A model generated the notes under the pieces. That model was given only the letters and a program-made list of their open reading frames with translations. It searched no databases and was not told where the DNA came from. 55,060 nt of DNA, from contig DASSJI010000266.1 of NCBI GenBank assembly GCA_035691285.1, positions 1 through 55,060 on the forward strand, in the 5' to 3' direction. This DNA comes from DATFEN01 sp035691285 (GTDB taxonomy: Bacteria > Acidobacteriota > Vicinamibacteria > Fen-336). Shown in pieces: positions 1-7,178 of this stretch (within the stretch, counting starts at the first letter, position 1; every line of letters begins with the position of its first letter). A program made the position numbers and the translations under genes.

Positions 1-209
1 TGGGCGTCGCCGTGACGGTGCTGCCGTTCGGCCTGCTAGGCCCGCGCGCTCCGGAACCCGAAGGGCCACCGCGGGTCCCGTTCCCGGTGCACATCCAGGC
101 GCTGATCGGAACCGCCGCTGTGCTCTGGCTGTTCCGGATCGTCGGGGTCGTGTGGCTGGCGCTGGCGCTGATCCATGGCGCTCGGCGCGCGGGTCTCGTG
201 CCCCTATAA
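1..209 (+). CDS. C-terminal end of an unidentified membrane protein (5' truncated)
   Basis: The reading frame is open from the window edge (frame of position 3) to the TAG at 207-209, so the gene begins outside the window. About 68 residues are visible. A Pro-rich linker is followed by one hydrophobic segment, roughly ALIGTAAVLWLF through VVWLALALIHG, that fits one or two membrane helices, and then a short basic tail. No family motif is recognisable. It could be the last helices of a transporter or a small integral membrane protein. The next gene starts 7 bp downstream behind its own promoter-like hexamer. Confidence 0.5.
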   Translation, partial: GVAVTVLPFGLLGPRAPEPEGPPRVPFPVHIQALIGTAAVLWLFRIVGVVWLALALIHGARRAGLVPL

Positions 210-210
210 T
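205..210 (+). promoter_or_regulatory. Perfect TATAAT -10 hexamer six bases before an ATG
   Basis: TATAAT occupies 205-210, inside the stop region of the preceding gene. Only six bases separate it from the ATG at 217. Transcription normally starts 6-8 bases after a -10, so the mRNA would begin at or next to the start codon (leaderless). No good -35 is visible about 17 bp upstream. Confidence 0.45.
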
Positions 211-216
211 CCGCAG

Positions 217-633
217 ATGTTGCGGCCCCGCCGGGTTGCGGCCCTCGTGCTACTGGTGGCGCCGCTCGGCGGCGCCACGCTCAGCGGCTCCCTTCCTCCG
301 GGCGTGCCCGACGGCGCGGCGCTGGGTTGGGAGCGCGTCACCGGCGACGTCGCGGCGAGCGACGAGGCGGCCGTCTACGAGTTCTACGTGAATCCGGCCC
401 GGGCTGCGATCTACGAGGTCGTGAGGTACCGGTTCACAGGGGCCGGCCGCGCCGAGGTCGAGAAGCTGATCTGGAACCGCTATCCGAGCGACGGCGTCGG
501 GCCCCTCTGCTACGCGCACGAGGCCGACGGCTCGTGGCGGCGGCTCGCGAACGGCTCTCCGGAGTACCGGGGAGAGATGGCGACGGCCATGCGCGTCTAC
601 GGCCTGCATCGCCGAGCCCGGCTCGGCGAGTAG
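217..633 (+). CDS. Small exported protein of unknown function
   Basis: 138 residues. The N-terminus has a short basic start (MLRPRR), a hydrophobic core (VAALVLLVAPLGGA) and small residues near position 20-24, typical of a Sec signal peptide without a lipobox Cys. The mature part is acidic and aromatic-rich (AAVYEFYVNP, IYEVVRYRF, LIWNRYPSDG) with one Cys near the middle. I do not recognise the family. ATG 217 is preferred over an in-frame ATG at 175 because 175 lies upstream of a perfect TATAAT and would bury the signal peptide. It ends back-to-back with sixA (TAG then CTA). Confidence 0.6.
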   Translation: MLRPRRVAALVLLVAPLGGATLSGSLPPGVPDGAALGWERVTGDVAASDEAAVYEFYVNPARAAIYEVVRYRFTGAGRAEVEKLIWNRYPSDGVGPLCYAHEADGSWRRLANGSPEYRGEMATAMRVYGLHRRARLGE

Positions 634-1116
634 CTACTTCTTCCGCAGCAATCCCGGCGGGAGCACCGCGACGAGCGTTCCGCCATCGGCGAGGCCGCCC
701 GCGAGGTCGACGACGGCGACGCCGCCCTTCTTGAAGGGCATCCGCGCGCCGTCGCCGCCGACCAGGCGCGCGAGCAGGCTGGAGAGGTGCGGCTCGTGGC
801 CGACGAGGGCGACGCGGGCGCCCGGGCCATAGCCCGCGAGCAGCGTCTCCCACTCGTCGAAGCGTCCGTAGGCGAGAGCGTCGGCGGGACTTGCGTCGAT
901 CCGGCCCCAGGCGGCGGCGGCGATCTCGGCCGTGCGCCAGGCGCGGGGCAGCGGGCTCGAGAGCAGGACGTCCGGACGCCGGAGGCGCCGCGCCAGCCCG
1001 CGGGCCGCTCGCCTCCACTTCTTCTCGCCCCGGGGCGTCAGCGGGCGCTCGTCGTCGGGGATGCCCGGGGTCCCGGACGGAACGGCCGCCGCGTGGCGGA
1101 TGAGATAGAGACGCAT
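634..1116 (-). CDS. sixA: SixA-type phosphohistidine phosphatase
   Basis: 160 residues, the usual SixA length. The RHG-type catalytic motif is at the N-terminus (LIRHAAA, His8 as the phosphorylated residue). The second histidine is in VALVGHEPHLSSLL, and SSPLPRAWRTAEIA is typical of the branch. SixA proteins remove phosphate from histidine on phosphorelay or PTS proteins. The gene follows the CHAD gene on the same strand with a 6-bp gap, so the two are probably co-transcribed. CHAD and SixA genes often sit near polyphosphate genes, and here the ppx-ppx-ppk1 operon lies about 3 kb away. The family is secure; the physiological substrate is not known. Confidence 0.88.
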   Translation of the reverse strand: MRLYLIRHAAAVPSGTPGIPDDERPLTPRGEKKWRRAARGLARRLRRPDVLLSSPLPRAWRTAEIAAAAWGRIDASPADALAYGRFDEWETLLAGYGPGARVALVGHEPHLSSLLARLVGGDGARMPFKKGGVAVVDLAGGLADGGTLVAVLPPGLLRKK

Positions 1117-1122
1117 GGCTCG

Positions 1123-2001
1123 TTAGGCCGCCCGGGGCGCCAGGAGCGCCTCGAGACCCCGCCCGAGCAGGCCGCGGGGGTCCTTCGCCACGAGCTCGGC
1201 GTGATGGCGCCGGGCCGCCTCCATGGCGAGGTCGCGCTCGCGGGCGGCGGCCTCTGCCAACGCACCCTCCCCGCGCGCGGCGGCCCGTGCCGCGCGCCGT
1301 GCCAGCCACTCCGAGAGCACCCAGGCGTCGTGGAGCCGGCCGACCGACTCCTGCACCTCCCGGAACAGGTCGGGCGCTTCCGACTCGCGGCCGCGCAGCG
1401 CGTCCACGACCTCGGCGGTGTAACGCAGGCGCCGGAAGCGGATCCGGACGCGGTGCAGCGCCGGCGGGTCGAAGGCCTCGCCGCAGGCGTCGAGGCTCGC
1501 CTGGATCGCGTCGCGCTCGGCCTCGACGGCCTCCCGCAGCCGGCCGAACACGGTGAACACGGGCTCGCCGCGGCGCCTCAGGATGACGTCGAGGTCGCGG
1601 CGCAGGCGTTTCAGGTCCACGTCGAGGAGGTCCCCGGCGAGCCGCCGCCGGCAGCGCGAGCGCGCCGCGCGCAGCTCCCGGAGCAGACCCTGCAGCTCCT
1701 TGTGCGGCTCGGCGCGCAGGCGCTCGCCGAACAGGGAGGTGATGACGTCGAGGTCGCGGCTGGCGCCGCCGCCACGGGTCAGGTCGCGGAGCAGCCGGCG
1801 CGTCCGGCGGACGCGCTTTCCGTCGGGCCGCTGCGCCACGAGCGGCAGGGCCACGCGCAGCCGCCGCGCCGACACGCGCATCTGATGCAGCGCCTCCTCG
1901 TCGCCGCCCAGGGCCCGCGGGAGCTGGCGGTACAGCCGAGCCACCCGCTCCTTCAGCAGACGGGTCGTGGGGTCGGCGATGCGTTCGGTGCGTCCGGGCA
2001 A
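1123..2001 (-). CDS. CHAD domain protein (polyphosphate-associated)
   Basis: 292 residues. Two repeats of the conserved-histidine helical core are visible: ALHQMRVSARRLRVAL near the N-terminus and LHRVRIRFRRLRYTAEVV past the middle. Both are rich in Arg/Lys, as expected for a basic pore that binds the polyphosphate chain. CHAD domains are known to bind polyP granules. The start is TTG at 2001, chosen because GGGAGG lies five bases upstream and the family N-terminus follows directly. It begins 31 bp after the stop of the PLP-enzyme gene on the same strand and precedes sixA. There is no attached CYTH domain, so this is a CHAD-only protein. Confidence 0.85.
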   Translation of the reverse strand: MPGRTERIADPTTRLLKERVARLYRQLPRALGGDEEALHQMRVSARRLRVALPLVAQRPDGKRVRRTRRLLRDLTRGGGASRDLDVITSLFGERLRAEPHKELQGLLRELRAARSRCRRRLAGDLLDVDLKRLRRDLDVILRRRGEPVFTVFGRLREAVEAERDAIQASLDACGEAFDPPALHRVRIRFRRLRYTAEVVDALRGRESEAPDLFREVQESVGRLHDAWVLSEWLARRAARAAARGEGALAEAAARERDLAMEAARRHHAELVAKDPRGLLGRGLEALLAPRAA

Positions 2002-2032
2002 CGGGGCCTCCCGAGCGGGAACCCCGAGGCTA

Positions 2033-3283
2033 TCACGCGTCGAGGGCGCGCTGGAAGTCCCGCAACAGGTCGCGCCAGTCCTCGACGCCGACCGAGACCC
2101 GGACCAGGGAGTCGTCGACGCCGGTCCGCCGGCGCTCGTCCTCCGACAGCTCCGAGTGGGTGGTCGTTGCGGGGTGGCAGGCCAGCGTCTCGACGCCCCC
2201 CAGGCTCACCGCGTTGTGGGCGATCGTCAGCCGGCGCAGGAAGTCGAAGGCAGCCGGCTTTCCGCCGCGGAGCTCGAAGGACAGGACCGCCCCCGGGAAG
2301 CGGCACTGGCTGTCGCGGATCCGGACCTGCTCCGGGTCGTCGAAGAGGGTCGGGTAGTGGAGCTTCCGGATCCTCGGGTGGGTGGCGAGGGCCTCGGCGA
2401 TGCGCTGGGCGTTCTTGCTCTGCCGGTTCATCCGGAGGCGGACGGTCGGCAGGCGGCCGACCAGCAGCCAGCATTCGTCCGGCTGGAGGATGTTGCCGAG
2501 GATCGCGCGGCTGCCGCGGAGCTGGGTGACCAGCTCAGGGTCCCTGCCGAGCACGACGCCGGCGAGCAGGTCGCTGAAGCCCGAGAGGTACTTGGTGGCG
2601 GAGTAGACCACGAGGTCGGCGTGGAGGTGGAGCGGGTGCTGGAAGGCGGGACCCAGCAGCGTGTTGTCCACGACGACGATCGGGGGGGATGCCAAGAGCC
2701 GCGCCGCGGCCCGGGCCGCCGCGATGTCGGACATGCGCAGCGTCGGATTCGAAGGCGTCTCCAGGAACACGAGGCGTAGATCGGAGGCCGCGGCGATGGC
2801 GCGGCGCAGCGCCTGGGTGTCGCCCGCGGGCACGGGGATCCCGCGGATCCCGAGCGGTCCCAGGAGCTGGTGGATGAGGTGTTGCGTGCCGCCGTACAAG
2901 GGGGTCGTGTAGACGAAGCCCGTCCCCGGCGGGCAGAAGGACAGGAAGAGCGTGGAGATGGCGGCCATCCCGGAGTTGAAGACGGCCGCGGCCTTCGCCC
3001 CCGGCTCGAGGGGGACGACCTGGTCCTCGAGGATCTCGGCGTTGGGGTGGGAGAGGCGCGAGTAGATGAGGTCCACGCTCTCGTTCGGCGCCGGCTCGGC
3101 CTTCCCCAGAGCGATGGCGAACGCCCTCTCCGCGGCCTCGGGGCTCGTGAACACGTAGGTCGAGGAGCGGAACACCGCGGGGCGGGCGGAGCCGACCGAC
3201 AGGCGCGGATCGAAGCCCCGCGTCAGCACGGCGGTCGGAGGGCGAACGACGTACGGCACGTCCTTGCTCGCGACCGGGCTCAT
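2033..3283 (-). CDS. Cystathionine gamma-synthase/lyase-family PLP enzyme
   Basis: 416 residues, full length for the Cys/Met-metabolism PLP family. The PLP lysine is in VVYSATKYLSG, the aspartate that pairs with the pyridine nitrogen is in IVVVDNTLLGP, and ETPSNPTL is the family signature. The substrate-loop position reads PLYGGTQH, so the Cys that marks true methionine gamma-lyases next to this Tyr is Gly. That favours cystathionine gamma-synthase or lyase chemistry. ATG 3283 has GGGAGG upstream. An Lrp/AsnC regulator lies directly upstream on the same strand, resembling the MdeR-MdeA pairing in pseudomonads. The exact reaction cannot be read from the sequence. Confidence 0.82.
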   Translation of the reverse strand: MSPVASKDVPYVVRPPTAVLTRGFDPRLSVGSARPAVFRSSTYVFTSPEAAERAFAIALGKAEPAPNESVDLIYSRLSHPNAEILEDQVVPLEPGAKAAAVFNSGMAAISTLFLSFCPPGTGFVYTTPLYGGTQHLIHQLLGPLGIRGIPVPAGDTQALRRAIAAASDLRLVFLETPSNPTLRMSDIAAARAAARLLASPPIVVVDNTLLGPAFQHPLHLHADLVVYSATKYLSGFSDLLAGVVLGRDPELVTQLRGSRAILGNILQPDECWLLVGRLPTVRLRMNRQSKNAQRIAEALATHPRIRKLHYPTLFDDPEQVRIRDSQCRFPGAVLSFELRGGKPAAFDFLRRLTIAHNAVSLGGVETLACHPATTTHSELSEDERRRTGVDDSLVRVSVGVEDWRDLLRDFQRALDA

Positions 3284-3339
3284 GAAGGCCTCCCGCGTGC
3301 GCCTGCTCCATCAAGCTAGGCCGCCTGCCTTCGGTCTTC

Positions 3340-3375
3340 AAGCGAATTGATTGCGGTTCTGAACTACCGATGGGG
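3340..3375 (-). promoter_or_regulatory. AT-rich candidate Lrp-binding stretch upstream of the PLP-enzyme gene
   Basis: The 114-bp gap between the Lrp gene and the PLP-enzyme gene contains an AT-rich patch, TTCAAGCGAATTGATTGCGG around 3340-3360, unusual for this DNA. On the minus strand a weak TTGAAG, 17 bp, TAGCTT promoter-like pair lies in the same area. Lrp-family sites are imperfect AT-rich dyads, so this is a reasonable operator position but the match is weak. Confidence 0.25.
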
Positions 3376-3397
3376 GCCTGGGGCGAAGAAGATTCGT

Positions 3398-3925
3398 CTA
3401 CTCCTCGTCTCGACCGACCCTCCCACGGCGGCGCGCCGTCCTGGCCTCGGCCTCCAGGGGACGCAGGACGGGCAGCGCCGGCTTCGCAACGTGCTCGAAG
3501 ATCAGGTGCGTCTCCATCCGCGCCACCTCTCGCCGGGTGGTGAACGCGTCGAGGGCCAGGTCGCGCAGATGATTGGCATCACGCACCGCGACGTGGACCA
3601 GGAAGTCGTTGTGCCCCGCGACGTGGTATAGCCCGAGGGTCTCCGGCAGGCTGAGCGCGTGGCGCCTGAAGCCCTGAACGTGCTGGCGGGCATGGCGAGA
3701 CAGCCGCACGAACACGAGGGCTTGCATCCCTATCCCGAGCGCGGCGGGGTCGACCTGGGCCCGGAAGCCGCGCAGCACGCCAGCCCGGCGCAGGCGCCTG
3801 ACGCGTTCGAGGCAGCTGGACGGCGCGAGGCCGACGCGCGCCGCCAGCTCCTTGTTCGAGAGCCGCGCGTCGCCCTGGAGCGCGGCCAGGAGGGCGAGGT
3901 CGATGCGGTCGAGGTCGGCGTCCAC
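3398..3925 (-). CDS. Lrp/AsnC-family transcriptional regulator
   Basis: About 175 residues. The N-terminal winged helix is complete: DLDRIDLALLAALQGDARLS, then the recognition-helix region ELAARVGLAPSSCLERVRRL, then the wing GVLRGFRAQVDPAALG. The C-terminal RAM effector domain follows (YHVAGHNDFLVHVAVRD). Such regulators sense amino acids and usually control the adjacent metabolic gene, here the PLP enzyme downstream on the same strand. The start is uncertain. GTG 3925 gives the standard N-terminus but has no ribosome site at normal spacing; GTG 3949 sits directly on a GGAGG. The gene diverges from ppx across a 20-bp inverted repeat. Confidence 0.85.
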   Translation of the reverse strand: MDADLDRIDLALLAALQGDARLSNKELAARVGLAPSSCLERVRRLRRAGVLRGFRAQVDPAALGIGMQALVFVRLSRHARQHVQGFRRHALSLPETLGLYHVAGHNDFLVHVAVRDANHLRDLALDAFTTRREVARMETHLIFEHVAKPALPVLRPLEAEARTARRRGRVGRDEE

Positions 3926-3959
3926 GGTGTCTGGATCATGCCACGACACCCTCCGGGCA

Positions 3960-3979
3960 CCGTCACAGGAACGTGACGG
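3960..3979. promoter_or_regulatory. Inverted repeat between the divergent lrp and ppx genes
   Basis: CCGTCAC (3960-3966) and GTGACGG (3973-3979) are exact reverse complements separated by AGGAAC. The dyad sits in the -35 area of the ppx promoter and just upstream of the lrp start, a normal place for an operator serving both genes. Which protein binds it is unknown. Confidence 0.45.
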
Positions 3980-3988
3980 GCGCGCCTG

Positions 3989-3994
3989 TACAAT
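3989..3994 (+). promoter_or_regulatory. -10 hexamer TACAAT of the ppx-ppx-ppk operon
   Basis: TACAAT matches the consensus at five of six positions and lies 21 bp before the ATG at 4016. No clear -35 is present; the inverted repeat at 3960-3979 occupies that position, which suggests regulated initiation. Confidence 0.45.
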
Positions 3995-4015
3995 GGCCCG
4001 CGGAAACCGACGCGG

Positions 4016-5575
4016 ATGAAGCTGACCGCCATCGATCTCGGCAGCAACTCCTTCCATGCCGTCGTGGTCGAGGTTTCGGCCTCGGGCGGCTTCGAGGTCG
4101 TCGACCGCGAGAAGGACATGGTGCGCCTGGGCGCCGAGACGCTGGCCTCGGGCCGCCTCTCCGCCGCCGCGATGAAGCGCGGCCTCGAGGTGCTGCACAA
4201 GTACAAGCGGATCGCCGACAACCATCGCGTCGACAAGATCCTCGCCGTGGCGACCTCGGCGATCCGCGAGGCGGGCAACGGCGAGGACTTCCTGGAGCGG
4301 GTGGGGCGCGAGGTCGGCTTCTGGCCGCGCGTGGCCTCGGGCGAGGAGGAAGGCCGCCTCGTCTACCTTGCCGCGCTCCACAGCGTGCACCTCGAGGGGC
4401 GCGCCCTCGTCCTCGACATCGGCGGCGGCTCCGTGGAGCTCGTGCTCGGAGCCGGCAACCGCATCGAGCGCATCGTGTCCGAGAAGCTGGGCACGCTGCG
4501 CATGACCGAGCGCTTCGTGCGGACGGACCCGATCACCTCCAAGGACGAGGCGCGCCTCGTGGCGCACGTCGAGGGAAGCCTGGGCGCCGTCGCCGAGGAG
4601 ATGCGCCAGGCGGGCTTCGAGCGCCTGGTCGGAACGTCGGGCACGATCCTCGCCGTGGGGGCCCTCGCGCTGGCGCTCGGGGAGAAGCGCCCGAAGGAGA
4701 CGCTCCACCACGTGGCGGTGCCCCGGAGCGCGATCCGCGACGTGCGGCGCCGGCTCGTCGCGTCCGACCTGAAGGGGCGGCTGCGCATGCCCGGCCTCGA
4801 CGCCCAGCGGGCCGACATCGTGGTGGCCGGGGCGGTCGTCTTCGACGAGCTCCTCGAGCGCCTCGGCGCATCGGAGGTGCTCCTGTGCGAATGGGCGCTG
4901 CGCGAGGGCCTGCTCCTCAACTACATCCACCGCCATCCGCGCTCGCTGGCCCGGGCCGAGGCCTATCCCGACGTGCGCCGCCGCAGCGTCCAGCACCTGG
5001 CCGAGCGCTGCCAGTTCGACGAGGCCCACGCTCGCCACGTGGCCGGCCTGAGCCTCCAGATCTTCGACGCCTTGAAGGGCGACCACGGGTTGCCCGACGA
5101 GGCGCGCGGCCTGCTCGAGAGCGCCGCGCTGCTGCACGACATCGGCCACCACATCTCCTATCCGGGCCACCACAAGCACTCCTACTACCTCGTGAAGCAC
5201 GGGGACCTTCGCGGCTTCTCGCCGCTGGAGATCGAGTCGATCGCGCTGGTCGCCCGCTACCACCGCCGCGGCCATCCGCGGAAGCGCCATGCCGCCTACG
5301 GCGCGCTCCCCAAGCCGGCGCGCCGGACGGTGCGCGCGCTGTCGGGGATCCTTCGGATCGCCGACGCTCTCGACCGCAGCCACCGGCAGGTCGTCAAGGC
5401 GGTGCGCGTGAGCGACCGGGCCGGGGTGCTCCGCCTGCGCTGCGAAGCCGAGGGCAACAGCGACCTCGAGCGCTGGGGCGTGATGCGGCGCACCGAGCTG
5501 CTCGCCCAGGCCCTGGGGCGGCCCGTCAGGGTCGACATCGCGGAGGCCGTCCCCCTGCGTCGAGCCCGGGCCTAG
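4016..5575 (+). CDS. ppx: Exopolyphosphatase / GppA family phosphatase with C-terminal HD-like domain (copy 1)
   Basis: 519 residues. The ASKHA phosphatase fold is shown by the first phosphate loop (AIDLGSNSFHAVVVEV, residues about 5-20), the catalytic Glu region (ASGEEEGRLVYLA), and the second loop (LDIGGGSVELVLG). The C-terminal third is an HD-type helical domain with LLHDIGHHISYPGHHKHSYY and VARYHRRGHP. The enzyme should release phosphate from the ends of polyphosphate, or act on pppGpp as GppA does. It is the first gene of a tight operon with a second ppx and ppk1, only 4 bp upstream of copy 2. No Shine-Dalgarno is obvious before the ATG. Confidence 0.88.
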   Translation: MKLTAIDLGSNSFHAVVVEVSASGGFEVVDREKDMVRLGAETLASGRLSAAAMKRGLEVLHKYKRIADNHRVDKILAVATSAIREAGNGEDFLERVGREVGFWPRVASGEEEGRLVYLAALHSVHLEGRALVLDIGGGSVELVLGAGNRIERIVSEKLGTLRMTERFVRTDPITSKDEARLVAHVEGSLGAVAEEMRQAGFERLVGTSGTILAVGALALALGEKRPKETLHHVAVPRSAIRDVRRRLVASDLKGRLRMPGLDAQRADIVVAGAVVFDELLERLGASEVLLCEWALREGLLLNYIHRHPRSLARAEAYPDVRRRSVQHLAERCQFDEAHARHVAGLSLQIFDALKGDHGLPDEARGLLESAALLHDIGHHISYPGHHKHSYYLVKHGDLRGFSPLEIESIALVARYHRRGHPRKRHAAYGALPKPARRTVRALSGILRIADALDRSHRQVVKAVRVSDRAGVLRLRCEAEGNSDLERWGVMRRTELLAQALGRPVRVDIAEAVPLRRARA

Positions 5576-5579
5576 GACC

Positions 5580-7178
5580 ATGGCGAGGCCGCGCAAGCGC
5601 ACCCTGACCCGGAAGCCGGCCGCCGCGCCGGTCCCCGAGCCGCCCCGTCCCGTGGGCGTCGTGGACATCGGGGCGAGCGCAATCCGGCTCGTTGTCGCAG
5701 AGGCCCGGCCCGGAGAGCCGCTCCACGTGCTCGAGGAAGCCTCGCGGGGCGTCCTGCTCGGCAAGGACACCTTCACCCACGGGCGCATCGGCGCCGCGGC
5801 CTTCGAGGCCGCGCTCAAGACCCTCGAGGGCTACCGGCGGATCATGGACGGCTACGGCGTGGTGCGCTACCGCGCGGTGGCGACGAGCGCGGTCCGCGAG
5901 GCCCAGAACCGCGAGACCTTCCTCGACCGGGTGCGGCTGCGGACCGGCTTCGAGGTCGAGATCATCGACGGCTCCGAGGAGAACCGCCTGACCTACCTGG
6001 CCGTGCGCGAGGCGCTCAAGGGCCATCCGGCCCTCGGCCAGGACGACGCCGTCCTCGTCGAGATCGGCGGCGGCAGCGCCGACCTGTCGTTCCTGCGCAA
6101 GGGTCAGCCGACCTACTCGGGGACGTACGCGCTGGGCTCGATCCGGCTGCGCCAGAACCTCGCCTCCTGGCACGGCAGCCACGAGCAGCGGGTGCGGCTG
6201 CTGCGCCGGCACATCCACAACGTCGTCGAGGACATCCGCCGCGAGATGCCGCTGCGCGAGGCGAAGCACTTCGTGGCGCTGGGCGGCGACGCACGCTTCG
6301 CCGCGTCGCGGGCTCTGAGCGAGCGCGTCGCGGGACCGGCCGTGGTCGCGAGGGCCGCCTTCCTGGCCTTCTGCGAGGAGGCGGTGGCGCAAGACGCCGA
6401 GCAGCTCGCCGAGAGGTACCGCCTGCCTCCGGCCGAGGCCGAGACGCTGGCTCCCGCGCTGCTGGCCTATGAGGCGCTGCTCTCCGAGACGGCGGCGGAG
6501 CAGGTGACGGTGCCGGAGGCCTCGCTCCGCGCCGGGCTCCTCCTCGACGTCACCGGCAGCGACGAAGGCCAGGCCCTCGAGGACATGCAGAAGCAGGTCG
6601 TGGCGAGCGCCCAGGCCGTCGGCGAGAAGTACCGCTACGATGCGCCCCACGCCCGGCACGTGGCCTTCCTCGCCACACGCGTCTTCGACGAGCTGCGGGG
6701 CGAGCACGGGCTCGGCGCCCGGGAGCGCCTGCTCCTCGAGGTGGCGGCGCTCCTCCACGACGTGGGCATCTACGTGAGCCTGCGCGGGCACCACAAGCAC
6801 ACCTGGTACCTGCTCTCGGCCGCCGAGATCTTCGGCCTCACCCGCGACGACATGGCGGTGGTGGCCAACGTCGCCCGCTACCACCGCCGGGCGACGCCCC
6901 AGAAGTCGCACCTGCCCTACATGGCGCTCGACGCCGAGACGCGCGTGGTGGTCAACAAGCTCGCGGCGATCCTCCGCCTGGCCAACGCCCTCGACGCCGA
7001 CCACCTGCAGAAGGTCGCGGACGTGAGGGTCGTGCCCGAGGAGGAGGGCTTCGCCCTCGAGGTCACGGGAGCCGGCGACATGACCATGGAGCGCCTGGTC
7101 GCCCTGGCCCGCTCCGAGTTCCTGACCGAGGTCTTCGGCCGCAAGCTCCTGTTCCGGGAGGCTGCGGCCAGGCCATGA
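5580..7178 (+). CDS. Exopolyphosphatase / GppA family phosphatase with C-terminal HD-like domain (copy 2)
   Basis: 532 residues, a diverged tandem paralogue of the preceding gene. It has a basic N-terminal extension of about 25 residues (MARPRKRTLTRKPAAAP). The first loop is altered to VVDIGASAIRLVV, with Ala in place of the usual Asn/Ser-rich loop. The Glu region is DGSEENRLTYLAVRE and the second loop VEIGGGSADLSFL. The HD-like part keeps LLHDVGIYVSLRGHHKHTWY and VARYHRRATPQKSH. The changed first loop suggests different substrate preference or a regulatory role. Its stop overlaps the ATG of ppk1 (ATGA), so translation is probably coupled. Confidence 0.85.
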   Translation: MARPRKRTLTRKPAAAPVPEPPRPVGVVDIGASAIRLVVAEARPGEPLHVLEEASRGVLLGKDTFTHGRIGAAAFEAALKTLEGYRRIMDGYGVVRYRAVATSAVREAQNRETFLDRVRLRTGFEVEIIDGSEENRLTYLAVREALKGHPALGQDDAVLVEIGGGSADLSFLRKGQPTYSGTYALGSIRLRQNLASWHGSHEQRVRLLRRHIHNVVEDIRREMPLREAKHFVALGGDARFAASRALSERVAGPAVVARAAFLAFCEEAVAQDAEQLAERYRLPPAEAETLAPALLAYEALLSETAAEQVTVPEASLRAGLLLDVTGSDEGQALEDMQKQVVASAQAVGEKYRYDAPHARHVAFLATRVFDELRGEHGLGARERLLLEVAALLHDVGIYVSLRGHHKHTWYLLSAAEIFGLTRDDMAVVANVARYHRRATPQKSHLPYMALDAETRVVVNKLAAILRLANALDADHLQKVADVRVVPEEEGFALEVTGAGDMTMERLVALARSEFLTEVFGRKLLFREAAARP

